From assembly GCF_000444875.1 (NCBI RefSeq), contig NC_021985.1, positions 4,732,170 to 4,796,169 on the forward strand: a DNA stretch of 64,000 bases, in the 5' to 3' direction. The stretch is from Streptomyces collinus Tu 365. GTDB lineage: Bacteria; Actinomycetota; Actinomycetes; Streptomycetales; Streptomycetaceae. A program made the position numbers and the translations under genes. A model generated the notes under the pieces. The model did not search any database. It had not been told where the DNA came from and worked only from the letters and a program-made list of their open reading frames with translations. Below, piece by piece: positions 27,601 through 34,689 of this stretch. Within the stretch, counting starts at the first letter, position 1; every line of letters begins with the position of its first letter.

Positions 27601-29048
27601 GCCGCCCAGGCATCCCCGCGCCCGCCGGTGAGGAGCGCCGCGCAGGCACCTCCGCGCCCGCGGGCCAGGAGCGCCGAACGGGCATCCCCGCGCCCGCCGG
27701 TCAGGAGCGCCGCGCAGGCACCTCCGCGCCCGCCGGTCAGGAGCGCCGAACTGACACCTCCGCGCCCGCCGGTGAGGAGCGCCGCGCCGGCACCTCCGCG
27801 GTCGCCGGCCAGGACCGTCGTTCAGGCACCTACACGCCCAGCCTCACCTCCGCAGCCGCGGCCACCCTCACCGCCGGTGCCACGACTGCTCCCGTCCCGG
27901 CCGCCGACACCGACTTGGCAGCCCTCCGCTGGTACGCGGCGGCCGCCGAGTGCGTGCTCACCGCCATCGTGGAGCCCGGCCTCGACCAGGAGGACCGCCG
28001 GCGGCCCACCTCCGCGCAGCCTCCGGGGCACGCCGCCGACGTGGTGGCGCTGGGTTCCTTCGAGTCCGCGGAGGAGGCCTTCGCCTGGGGGGACGGGGAG
28101 CTGGAGAACATCGTCGCGCTGGTGGAGCGCAACGCGGACGGTGCCGACGAGCCGCGCGCCGCCCACCTCTCCCTCCTGGTCAGGCTGTTCTACCCGTACG
28201 TGCAGCGCAGCGGGCGGGTCGCCGAGATGGAGGTGCTGGGGCGGGCCGGGCTCGGTGCGGCGCGGCGGCTGGGGGACGCGGCGGCCGAGGCGTACGCCCT
28301 GGGCGACCTCTCGGGCCTGCACTTCCTGACCGGGCGGCAGAACGACGCCCTCGCCCTCACCGACCAGGCCCTCGCGATCTGGCGGCGGCTGGGCGCGGTC
28401 TCCAGGATCCGGCGCTGCCTGAACAACCGCGGGCTGCTGCTGGAGGGGCTCGGCCGGTTCGAGGAGTCCGGCGAGGCGCTGCGGCAGAGCCTCGGCTACT
28501 CCCGGCAGCTGAACGACCCCTACGGGGAGGCGGTCACCCGCAGCCACCTCGGCAACCTCTACGAGCACACCGACCCCCGGGCCGCGATCGAGCAGCACCG
28601 GCGCTCGCTGGCGATCGGGGACGCCCTCGGCGCGGTCATCGTGCAGCACTCGGCGCACTGCAACATCGGCTACGCCCACCTCACCCTGGACGAACCGGCG
28701 GCCGCCGCCGGGCACTTCGAGGAGAGCCTGCGCATCCTCGGCGGCCACGGCGACTGGCACGGCGAGTCGCAGACGCGGCTCGGGCTGGTCCGGGCGCTGC
28801 GGCGGCTGGGCGACGGCGAGCGGGCCGCGCGCGAGTGCGCCGAGCTGCTGAGCCGGGCCGACGCCCGCGCGGACCGTTACATGGGCGGTCTCGCCCGCCA
28901 CCAGCACGGACTGCTGCTGCGTGAAGAGGGGCGGCGCCCGGAGGCGCGCGACGTCTGGCGCGCGGCCCTCGCGGCCCTGGACGGCACGGACGAGCAGACG
29001 GTGATGGAGGAGTTGCGGGAACTGCTGGCCGAGGGTCCGGGCCGGTGA
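24609..29048 (+). CDS. SARP-type transcriptional regulator with NB-ARC and TPR domains, internal repeat array
   Basis: A 1479-residue AfsR/STAND-like regulator. The start ATG 24609 follows GGAAAGG; GTG 24606 is equivalent. Residues about 1-105 are a winged-helix OmpR-type DNA-binding domain (RYELRFGLLGPP, VSVESLKDALW). Residues about 110-260 are the BTAD helical domain. Residues about 270-450 are an Ala/Val/Pro/Ser-rich linker with its own short repeats. The NB-ARC ATPase follows, with P-loop GMAGVGKS at 484-491, Walker B VLLVLDDAAS and GLPLAL-like TGRLPLALRV. Residues 848-1063 are 18 tandem 12-residue repeats of APAG(E/Q)ERR type, and TPR repeats fill about 1130-1440. Such proteins usually activate antibiotic clusters; none is visible here, so the target is unknown. 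Confidence 0.93.
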   Translation: MRRYELRFGLLGPPVLYDRQPYGISYDAPDGTADADDAPDNSVRAIGSPKVRALLVALLLEAGRVVSVESLKDALWSGAPPVSAQASLHNHVTRLRRLLDDPERLRAVAPGYLLRVDDGELDVHVFEARVAEARAAHARSDWAGVVRPCTAALSLWRGAPLSGLPADFGGYAFVQRLEEARRLLLEWRYDAELALGGARVAGLVPELAALVAEHPLREAYHRQLMLALHRTGRQAEALAVHRDLRARLVDELGIEPGPAVRQAHVEVLRGSSDTPAVPAARTGGAVPLRRVSTGAAAGAAAGVAVEASVGGASAGGAVGSGPVGSGASAGGPVAGGPVATATIPVPRSSTAPGEGRRPGEPTIHDASAPASAPVPVCAPASAPAPVSAPASVSAPALVSATASMPATASMPVLTPVSALPVAGGEAARTAEGPVPTTSGTAGPRTPAPAQLPPPPAHFTGRAAEHRELHQSLAERRSRLAVISGMAGVGKSALALHVAHGLRERFPDGQLYVNLHGAAPGTGPLTSAQALAALLRDLGAEPRTIPEHPDAASALLRSLLAPARVLLVLDDAASAAQVRPLLPAGPGCAVIVTSRSPLTALDGARRLPLGPLTGEDSAALLRAVSGRAGLDAGHALVELTGRLPLALRVVAARLAARRALTPDALAGQLAATGGRLHHLEYDDLSVRRSLAVAHDALAAADREADRDAALVLRRIGALDLPSYSAPLVARLTGTDARRAEAALDRLVDVALLEETAFGRYAPHDLVRDFARELADADARPGTAAAGGDAGRAPGSGPDRRTTPGSDRRMSPDRRTGVDRRRGTDRRGGDDRRTDTGSPTGQDRRTGIPAPAGEEHRTETSAPAGEERLTDASAPAGQKRRADASAPAGQDRRTGIPAPAGEERRTGASAPAGQERRAGTSAPAGEERRTDASAPAGQERRTGASAPAGQDRRTGIPAPAGEERRTDTSAPAGEERRTGASAPAGQERRAGTSAPAGQDRRPGIPAPAGEERRAGTSAPAGQERRTGIPAPAGQERRAGTSAPAGQERRTDTSAPAGEERRAGTSAVAGQDRRSGTYTPSLTSAAAATLTAGATTAPVPAADTDLAALRWYAAAAECVLTAIVEPGLDQEDRRRPTSAQPPGHAADVVALGSFESAEEAFAWGDGELENIVALVERNADGADEPRAAHLSLLVRLFYPYVQRSGRVAEMEVLGRAGLGAARRLGDAAAEAYALGDLSGLHFLTGRQNDALALTDQALAIWRRLGAVSRIRRCLNNRGLLLEGLGRFEESGEALRQSLGYSRQLNDPYGEAVTRSHLGNLYEHTDPRAAIEQHRRSLAIGDALGAVIVQHSAHCNIGYAHLTLDEPAAAAGHFEESLRILGGHGDWHGESQTRLGLVRALRRLGDGERAARECAELLSRADARADRYMGGLARHQHGLLLREEGRRPEARDVWRAALAALDGTDEQTVMEELRELLAEGPGR
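27150..27833 (+). repeat. 36-bp coding minisatellite, 18 full units plus one degenerate
   Basis: Exact 36-bp period from 27150 to 27797, each unit encoding 12 residues (consensus APAGEERRTGTS with E/Q, T/A and TS/AS/IP variation); a nineteenth degenerate unit ends at 27833. Three unit subtypes (ending TS, AS, IP) alternate in blocks, suggesting higher-order duplication. A looser Asp-Arg-Arg repeat precedes it at about 26990-27149. Confidence 0.95.
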
Positions 29049-29055
29049 CGGGCGT

Positions 29056-30741
29056 TCACTTGGCGTCGGCGTAGCACTCCACCACCGCCGTGGTGAACGG
29101 GAAGCGCACCGGGGTCTCGCCGAAGGTCAGCCGCGCGGCGAGGCCGGAGGCTTCGTCGATGGCGCGCACGACGGTGTCGGCCTCCTCGGCGGGGCAGTGC
29201 ACGATCACCTCGTCGTGCTGGAAGAACACCAGTTCGGCACGGAGGCCGGCGCAGGCCCGGCGGAGTGCGGCGAGCAGCAGCAGGGCCCAGTCGGCGGCGC
29301 TGCCCTGGACCACGAAGTTCCGTGCGAAGCGGCCCCGGGCGCGCGAGTCGGTGGAGGCGTACCCGGGGAGCCAGGTGGATCCGTCGGGGTCCTCGTCGCC
29401 GACCGGGATGCCCGCCTCCTCCGCCGGGTCCTCGCCGGTCCTGGCGGCGGGCGGACAGGTGCGGCCCAGCCAAGTGCGCACGAGCCGGCCCTCCTCCCCG
29501 GCCCGCGCGGCGTCGTCGACGTAGGCCACCGCCCGGGGGAAGCGGCGGCGCAGCGCCGCCAGGTTCTTCAGGCCGTCGCCCGAGGTCTGGCCGTAGACGG
29601 CGCCGAGGACGGCGAGTTTGGCCTGGTCGCGGTCGCCGGAGAAGGCGCGGTCGGAGACGGACTGGTAGAGGTCGTCGGCGCGGCCGGCCACCTCCATCAG
29701 ACCGGGGTCGCGGGAGATGGCCGCGAGGACGCGCGGCTCCATCTGGTCGGCGTCGGCCACGACGAGGCGCCAGCCGGGGTCGGCGACCACCGCCCGCCGG
29801 ATCACCTTGGGGATCTGCAGCGCGCCCCCGCCGTTGGTCACCCAGCGCCCGGTGACCGTGCCGCCGGCGAGGAACTCGGGCCGGAAGCGGCCGTCGCGGA
29901 CCCAGTCCTGGAGCCAGGACCAGCCGTGCGCCACCCAGATGCGGTACAGCTTCTTGTACTCCAGCAGGGGCGGGACGGCGGGGTGGTCGACCGAGGCGAT
30001 CTCGCGGCGGCGGGTGGACCGCACCTTGATCCCGGCCTGGGCGAAGGCCCTTATGACGTCGGCGGGCAGGTCGGGCCGGACTCGGCGGCCGAAGGCGGCG
30101 GACACCTCGTCGGCCAGCTCGGCCAGGCGGCGCGGCTCGCCGCCGCCCGCGTACCGCTCGCCGAGCAGTCCGTGCAGCAGGCCGCGGTGGACCTCGGCGC
30201 TCCAGGGCAGGCCGGAGCGGTTCATCTCGGCGGCCACCAGCATCCCGGCCGACTCCGCCGCGGTCAGCAGCCGCATCCGGCCGGGGTGGGCGGTCTTCTC
30301 GTGCCGCCGCTGCTGGTCGGCGTAGACCGCGAGCAGGTCCGTCAGCGGCAGCCGGGTGCCGGCCGGTTCGAAGAGCGGGGACTGGGCGCCGGGCTCGGCC
30401 GGGCGCTGCGGCGGGTCGGGCGGTACGGGTCCGCCGCGGAGGCGGGCCAGGGCGGCGGCGGCCGAGCGCGGCTCGCCGTGTCTGCCCTCGTGGCCCAGCA
30501 GCAGGGTCTCGGCGTCCTCGATGTCGTAGCACCGCTCCACTCGCACCCCCGTGGCGAGCAGCAGCGGGTAGACCTCGGCGGTCGACCGCCAGACCCAGCG
30601 CGTCACCTCCGGACGGCTCCGCACCGCCCCGGCGGGATCGCTCTCCCGCCGCACCGGACCGGCGGGCAGCCCGTCCGGGCCGAGGGGGGCGACGTCCACG
30701 CCACCGTCCTCGGCCGGCGCGAGAGCCCACCGGTCGCTCAT
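29056..30741 (-). CDS. Family A DNA polymerase, stand-alone (no 5' nuclease)
   Basis: A 561-residue PolI-like polymerase from ATG 30741 (a TTG at 30771 with GGAGG in front is an alternative adding 10 residues). The polymerase palm is intact: motif A VVADADQMEPR near 327-337, motif B RDQAKLAVLGAVYGQ near 371-385 (finger Lys and Tyr-Gly), and motif C QHDEVIVH near 510. The N-terminal third has the size of a 3'-5' exonuclease domain, but I cannot find its DEDD metal ligands, and there is no 5' nuclease domain. Actinobacteria often annotate this as bifunctional exonuclease/polymerase, distinct from PolA; a role in repair or translesion synthesis is inference. It is convergent with the SARP gene, stops 7 bp apart. 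Confidence 0.93.
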   Translation of the reverse strand: MSDRWALAPAEDGGVDVAPLGPDGLPAGPVRRESDPAGAVRSRPEVTRWVWRSTAEVYPLLLATGVRVERCYDIEDAETLLLGHEGRHGEPRSAAAALARLRGGPVPPDPPQRPAEPGAQSPLFEPAGTRLPLTDLLAVYADQQRRHEKTAHPGRMRLLTAAESAGMLVAAEMNRSGLPWSAEVHRGLLHGLLGERYAGGGEPRRLAELADEVSAAFGRRVRPDLPADVIRAFAQAGIKVRSTRRREIASVDHPAVPPLLEYKKLYRIWVAHGWSWLQDWVRDGRFRPEFLAGGTVTGRWVTNGGGALQIPKVIRRAVVADPGWRLVVADADQMEPRVLAAISRDPGLMEVAGRADDLYQSVSDRAFSGDRDQAKLAVLGAVYGQTSGDGLKNLAALRRRFPRAVAYVDDAARAGEEGRLVRTWLGRTCPPAARTGEDPAEEAGIPVGDEDPDGSTWLPGYASTDSRARGRFARNFVVQGSAADWALLLLAALRRACAGLRAELVFFQHDEVIVHCPAEEADTVVRAIDEASGLAARLTFGETPVRFPFTTAVVECYADAK

Positions 30742-30780
30742 GTCCGCGAGTGTGGCAGGCACCTCTGACAACGGCCCTCC

Positions 30781-30840
30781 GGGCGATGACCCTCCGAGCG
30801 ATGACCCTCTGGGCGATGGCCCTCCGAGCGATGACCTCTG
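30781..30840. repeat. 15-bp tandem repeat, 4 copies
   Basis: GAGCGATGACCCTCC-type units repeat with a 15-bp period just upstream of the polymerase gene and downstream of the Clp_N gene; the units differ by one or two bases. Confidence 0.8.
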
Positions 30841-30902
30841 ACGACTGCCTCGGCCCGTGGATCCACCGGGGCAAGCCCGCCAGGGCCGATCCGATGCGCC
30901 GG

Positions 30903-31685
30903 TCAGTCCGCCGCGTCGCCCGCCGCGTCGCCCGCCGCGCCGCCCGCCGCGTCGCCCTCCGCCCGCTTCTGGTCGAGGACGGCCGCCAGCACCCGGTCGA
31001 CGAAGGTCTCCGTCGCCTCCTTGGTGAGGCCGAGCCCGCTCAGGACGCCCTCGCCGTTCTCGTGCTCCAGCAGGGCCAGCAGCAGGTGTTCGGTGCCGAT
31101 GTAGTTGTGGCCGAGCCGGAGGGCCTCGCGGAAGGTGAGTTCCAGGACCTTCTTGGCCTCCGGGCCGTAGGGGACCAGCTCGGGCGCGTCCTGCGCGGCC
31201 GGCGGGAGCGCGGCGGTCGCGGCCTCGCGCACCGAGTCCAGCAGGACGCCCTGCGTGGTGATCGCCTTGGCGGCCAGGCCGTCAGGCTCGGCCAGCAGGC
31301 CGAGGACCAGGTGCTCGGGCCGGCCCTCCGCGCTGCGGGCCGCCACGGCCTCGTTGTGGGCGGCCATGACCACGTTCCGCGCGCGCGGGGTGTAGCGGTT
31401 GAAGCCCTGGCTGAGGTCGAGGTCGGCCGACTCCTTGGGCACGAAGCGCTTCTGCGCCGCCTGGCGGGTGACGCCCATGCTGCGGCCGATGTCGGTCCAG
31501 GAAGCGCCCGAGCGGCGGGCCTGGTCCACGAAGTGGCCGATCAGGTGGTCGGCCACGTCGCCGAGGTGATCGGCGGCGATCACCGCGTCCTGGAGCTGCT
31601 CCAGGGGTTCCACGTGGGCCTTCTTGATGGCCTCGATGAGGTCGTCGAGGCGTACGGATGCCGTGATCTTCGGTTGGTTCGCCAT
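30903..31685 (-). CDS. Clp N-domain protein with helix-turn-helix, probable autoregulator
   Basis: A 260-residue protein. Residues about 1-70 contain a helix-turn-helix (ASWTDIGRSMGVTRQAAQKRF). Residues about 95-230 contain two Clp_N repeats (RYTPRARNVVMAAHNEAV and YGPEAKKVLELTFREALRL, the second followed by YIGTEHLLLALL). There are no AAA+ modules, so it is not a Clp ATPase. The C-terminus is an Ala/Gly/Asp repeat (AAGGAAGDAAGDAAD). The Clp_N fold normally binds adaptors or arginine-phosphorylated proteins; joined to an HTH it may sense a protein or stress signal and control transcription. The two near-identical operator-like palindromes immediately upstream suggest autoregulation. ATG 31685 has no ribosome site, consistent with a leaderless mRNA. 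Confidence 0.9.
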   Translation of the reverse strand: MANQPKITASVRLDDLIEAIKKAHVEPLEQLQDAVIAADHLGDVADHLIGHFVDQARRSGASWTDIGRSMGVTRQAAQKRFVPKESADLDLSQGFNRYTPRARNVVMAAHNEAVAARSAEGRPEHLVLGLLAEPDGLAAKAITTQGVLLDSVREAATAALPPAAQDAPELVPYGPEAKKVLELTFREALRLGHNYIGTEHLLLALLEHENGEGVLSGLGLTKEATETFVDRVLAAVLDQKRAEGDAAGGAAGDAAGDAAD

Positions 31686-31735
31686 GTGTCAACCGTAGGT
31701 TGCGCCCCGTTCACTGTCAACTGAAGGTTGACAGT
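31686..31735 (-). promoter_or_regulatory. Promoter and twin operators of the Clp_N/HTH gene
   Basis: On the plus strand TGTCAACTGAAGGTTGACA (31715-31733, flanks extend the palindrome to 31713-31735) and TGTCAACCGTAGGTTG (31687-31702) are copies of one motif, 28 bp apart. On the minus strand the upstream copy contains TTGACA (-35), and 17 bp later TACGGT (-10) lies inside the second copy. Transcription would start at or next to the A of the ATG. Confidence 0.75.
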
Positions 31736-31836
31736 ATGTTTCCTCGTCACCCCGGGTTGTCCACAGGCTGTGGACGGCCTCCGGGATCGCGGCCCGTCCC
31801 GCGTCCCTGTCGGTGGCGCGTGGCACGATCGAGAGC

Positions 31837-32943
31837 GTGACCAGCACCCCCAGCACCGTGGAGCGCGCCTTCCGGGCCGCCCTGTACGACGACACCGACG
31901 CCGGGCTCGACACGGGCGCCTCCCTGCTCGCGGCCGACCCCGCCGCGGACGGCGAACTCGCGCGCCGAGGCGAGGAGTTCGTGGCGACGGCCTGGCAGCG
32001 CGGCTGGCAGCCCGCCGACGTCGTACGGCTCGTCCGGCGGGAGCTTGAGGAGGTCCACGTGGGGCTGGCCGCGGCGCTGATCCGGGCCCAGGCCGGACGG
32101 GACCGCCCGCGCGGACACCGCTGGGCCGCCCAGCTCGACGCGCTGCCGCCGGACCCCGCGCGCCCGGCCGACCGCTTCTCGCACGCCACCGCCGTCCTCC
32201 AGCTCCACCGCCTGCTGCTGCGCCTGCCCGCCCTGGAACCCCTCGACGAGCCCCGCCGCGCGCACGGGCCCGCCGCCACCCGCATGCTCACCCGCATCCG
32301 CGCCCTGCTCGCCAAGGCCGAGGCGACCGACTACCCGGACGAGGCGGAGGCGCTGAGCGCCAAGGCGCAGGAACTGATGGCCCGGCACAGCGTCGACGAG
32401 GCGCTGCTCGCCGCTGCCGCGCCCGCCGCCGACGCGCCCGGCGCCTGCCGCATAGGCGTCGAGCCGCCGTACGAGCAGGCCAAGGCCGTGCTGCTGGACG
32501 CGGTCGCCACCGCCAACCACTGCCGGGCGGTGTGGAACGAGCCGCTGGGCTTCTCCACGGTCGTCGGCTTCGAGGCGGACCTGGAGTCGGTCGAGCTGCT
32601 CTACACCTCGCTGCTGGTGCAGGCCACGCATGCGATGACCCGGGCCGAGGCCGCCCAGCGGGCCGGCGGGCGCAAGCGCACCAAGACCTTCCGCCAGTCG
32701 TTCCTCGCGGCCTACGCCCACCGCGTCGGCGACCGGCTGGCGGCCGCCGCCGAGACGCAGGTGACCCAGGACCTGCTGCCGGTCCTGGCCACCCGCGAGG
32801 TCGCCGTCACCGACCGGCTGGAGCGCATGTTCCCGCAGACCACCACGGCCCGGCTGCGGGGCGTGAGCGACGCGGCGGGCTGGACGGAGGGCGCGGCCGC
32901 GGCGGACCGCGCCCAGGTCAGGGCGCGGCCGCGGCTGGGCTGA
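31837..32943 (+). CDS. DUF2786-domain protein
   Basis: A 368-residue soluble protein from GTG 31837; a GTG 24 bases earlier is also possible. The central motif RIRALLAKAEATDYPDEAEALSAKA near residues 152-176 is the DUF2786 signature, followed by a helical C-terminal half rich in Ala/Arg. No catalytic residues are evident. The family is common in actinobacteria and phages and has no settled function; it may bind nucleic acid. It is divergent from the Clp_N gene, so the operator region at 31686-31735 may influence it too (its start is 100 bp from it). Confidence 0.85.
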   Translation: MTSTPSTVERAFRAALYDDTDAGLDTGASLLAADPAADGELARRGEEFVATAWQRGWQPADVVRLVRRELEEVHVGLAAALIRAQAGRDRPRGHRWAAQLDALPPDPARPADRFSHATAVLQLHRLLLRLPALEPLDEPRRAHGPAATRMLTRIRALLAKAEATDYPDEAEALSAKAQELMARHSVDEALLAAAAPAADAPGACRIGVEPPYEQAKAVLLDAVATANHCRAVWNEPLGFSTVVGFEADLESVELLYTSLLVQATHAMTRAEAAQRAGGRKRTKTFRQSFLAAYAHRVGDRLAAAAETQVTQDLLPVLATREVAVTDRLERMFPQTTTARLRGVSDAAGWTEGAAAADRAQVRARPRLG

Positions 32944-32949
32944 GGCGTC

Positions 32950-33477
32950 TCAGTCCCCGGCCTGCTGGAAGGCGCCGACGGAGGCGTTCGGGTCGCTCTG
33001 GCCGGTACGGCCGGCGATGGGCCCGTACTTCCAGGGGATGACCTGGGCGTGGTCGCTCCCGGGCAGCGTGACGGCCATCGACGCGGCCTTCAGGCTCTTG
33101 GCGTCGCCGTCGGCGCCGCGCACGTAGGTGACGGTGAAGGTCGCGGAGTCGCCCTTGGCGAGCTTCAGCTTCTGCGCCTTGGCCCCCTGCTGGGGCTTGA
33201 GGACGACCGAGGGCCCGCCGGTCTGCTCGACCTTGACGTGTGGGAAGCCCTCCAACGTGCAGGGCGCGCTCTGGTTGGTCATGCTGACGACCACCTGGCC
33301 GGTGTCCCCGGCCGCGGGTGCCTCGCTGGTGGAGCCGCCGGCCTGCACGGAGACCTTGCCGACCGCGCAGCCGGACCCGGACTTGCTCTTGGCGCCGTCG
33401 CTGCTGCCCCCGCCCCCGCAGGCGGTCAGGGCGAGGGCGGCGGTGAGAGCGGTGACACTGAGCCGAATGGCGCGCAT
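32950..33477 (-). CDS. DUF4232 lipoprotein
   Basis: A 175-residue protein from ATG 33477. The signal peptide MRAIRLSVTALTAALALTAC ends in a lipobox cysteine, then a Gly/Ser/Lys spacer. Residues about 45-160 form the beta-sandwich DUF4232 domain (VSVQAGGSTSEAPAAGDTG, VVVSMTNQSAPCTLEGFPHV, LAKGDSATFTVTYV), with a cysteine pair that may form a disulfide. This family is abundant in Streptomyces and secreted; role unknown. It lies head to tail with another lipoprotein gene at 33561, about 80 bp apart. Confidence 0.9.
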   Translation of the reverse strand: MRAIRLSVTALTAALALTACGGGGSSDGAKSKSGSGCAVGKVSVQAGGSTSEAPAAGDTGQVVVSMTNQSAPCTLEGFPHVKVEQTGGPSVVLKPQQGAKAQKLKLAKGDSATFTVTYVRGADGDAKSLKAASMAVTLPGSDHAQVIPWKYGPIAGRTGQSDPNASVGAFQQAGD

Positions 33478-33560
33478 GTGCTGTTCCCCATCGAGGTCGT
33501 GGCGGTCTCCCCGCATCATGGCGCCTGCCCGGGGGGCGCGGTCACGCACCCCTCGGTAAT

Positions 33561-34046
33561 TCACTGCTTCAGGGCAGTCGGGAGCCCGGACGGGAGCTTG
33601 CCGCCCTCGGCCTTGGTGTAGGTTTCCTGGCCGAGCTTGCCGGACCAGGTGACCTTCATGCCGTCCTTGTCGACGGAGTCGACCATGCCGGTGACCCGGT
33701 CCTCGCTGCCGTCGGTGCACGTCAGATGGATCATCCGCATGCCCGCCTCGGTGCCCGCGGCGCCGCTGCACACGGTCCCGCCGGTGGCGAAGAGGCCGGC
33801 CTGCTTCCCGGTGATCACGAGGGCGACCACCGTGCCCTTGCTGGTGGTGATCCAGCTGCCCTGAAGCTTGTCCGAGGAGCCCGTCACCGCGCCGGAGCCG
33901 GCGGACGCGGTGGCCGCCGGGGTCCGGCTCGCAGGGGCGGAGGAGTCGTCGCCGGAGCCGCCCCCGCCGCATCCGGTCAGTGCGAGCGCACCCACCAGGC
34001 CCGCGGCCGTGGCCGCCGCCCGCACCTTCGCAGTCGCCGTCGTCAC
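33561..34046 (-). CDS. Putative lipoprotein
   Basis: A 161-residue protein with signal sequence and lipobox (VGALALTGC), followed by a Gly/Ser/Asp/Ala/Thr linker to residue about 60. The rest is a small beta-rich domain (LQGSWITTSKGTVVALVITG, GMRMIHLTCTDGSEDRV) with two cysteines. The segment beginning LQGSW resembles lipocalin-like or quality-control stalk domains, but I cannot assign a family. It probably shares a promoter with the DUF4232 gene downstream. Confidence 0.85.
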   Translation of the reverse strand: MTTATAKVRAAATAAGLVGALALTGCGGGGSGDDSSAPASRTPAATASAGSGAVTGSSDKLQGSWITTSKGTVVALVITGKQAGLFATGGTVCSGAAGTEAGMRMIHLTCTDGSEDRVTGMVDSVDKDGMKVTWSGKLGQETYTKAEGGKLPSGLPTALKQ

Positions 34047-34253
34047 GTCAAGCTCCCGAGTTCCAGCGAGCCGGCCACCCCGGGGCCGTCGGCCCGTTTC
34101 CGGAGGGCACCCCCCCGGGGCGGGGGGACCGCAGCAAGTTACCAGCCGTCACCCGGGGGGCTTCCGGACACCGGGCCGGAGTCCCGTGCGGATCCGGATC
34201 GGTTCCGTCCGGCGGAGCCACGCGGGCCTGATTCGGCCGGTGAAACGCCATGG

Positions 34254-34301
34254 GTAGGGAATCTCCTACGATTGACGCGTAGGGAATTTCCTACCTAATC
34301 T
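34254..34301 (+). promoter_or_regulatory. Twin ArsR-type operators and leaderless promoter
   Basis: GTAGGGAATCTCCTAC (34254-34269) and GTAGGGAATTTCCTAC (34279-34294) are two near-identical palindromes 25 bp apart. A TTGACG (-35) lies between them at 34272-34277 and TAATCT (-10) at 34296-34301, spacer 18. The ATG at 34308 falls where transcription should begin, so the first mRNA is probably leaderless. Confidence 0.78.
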
Positions 34302-34307
34302 GGAGTC

Positions 34308-34682
34308 ATGACCGTCACACACGCCTCGTTCGTCACGCTCCCCGTCTCCGACCAGGACCGCGCCCTGCGCTTCTACACGGAGGTCCTGGGCATGGAGGTC
34401 ACCGCCGACCGGGAGATGCCCCAGGGCCGCTGGCTCCAGGTGGCCCCCGAGGGCGCGCAGACCGTCTTCACGCTCTCGGGCCCGGGGATGGGCGGTTTCG
34501 AGCCCGGCTCCGTCCGGGGGATCATGTTGGCCACGACCGACGTCGACGCGGACTGCGCCCGGCTCGCCGCCGCCGGGACCTCCGTGCAGGGACCGGACGA
34601 ACTGCCCTGGGGACGCATGGCGTCCTTCACGGACCCCGACGGCAACGGTCTGATGCTGCTGACGGAGAAGGAAGGCTTCTGA
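34308..34682 (+). CDS. VOC-superfamily (glyoxalase-like) protein
   Basis: A 124-residue protein with the paired beta-alpha-beta-beta-beta modules of the vicinal oxygen chelate fold. It opens THASFVTLPVSDQDRALRFYTEVLGM and ends with FTDPDGNGLMLLTEKE, the typical closing metal-site strand. Metal ligands would be His3-region and Glu near the end, but the His is not in the classical position, so it may be a binding rather than catalytic member. It is the first gene of a three-gene operon with an ArsR regulator (8-bp gap) and an SRPBCC protein. Function is likely detoxification or small-molecule binding (inference). Confidence 0.9.
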   Translation: MTVTHASFVTLPVSDQDRALRFYTEVLGMEVTADREMPQGRWLQVAPEGAQTVFTLSGPGMGGFEPGSVRGIMLATTDVDADCARLAAAGTSVQGPDELPWGRMASFTDPDGNGLMLLTEKEGF

Positions 34683-34689
34683 GCGCTCC

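Noticed and set aside
27150..27833. Regular spacing suggested a CRISPR array
   Set aside because: There are no unique spacers; the whole 36-bp period is repeated, in frame with a protein.
27304..28329. A second plus-strand frame through the minisatellite
   Set aside because: It exists only because the repeat is open in two frames; conserved NB-ARC and TPR parts are in the other frame.
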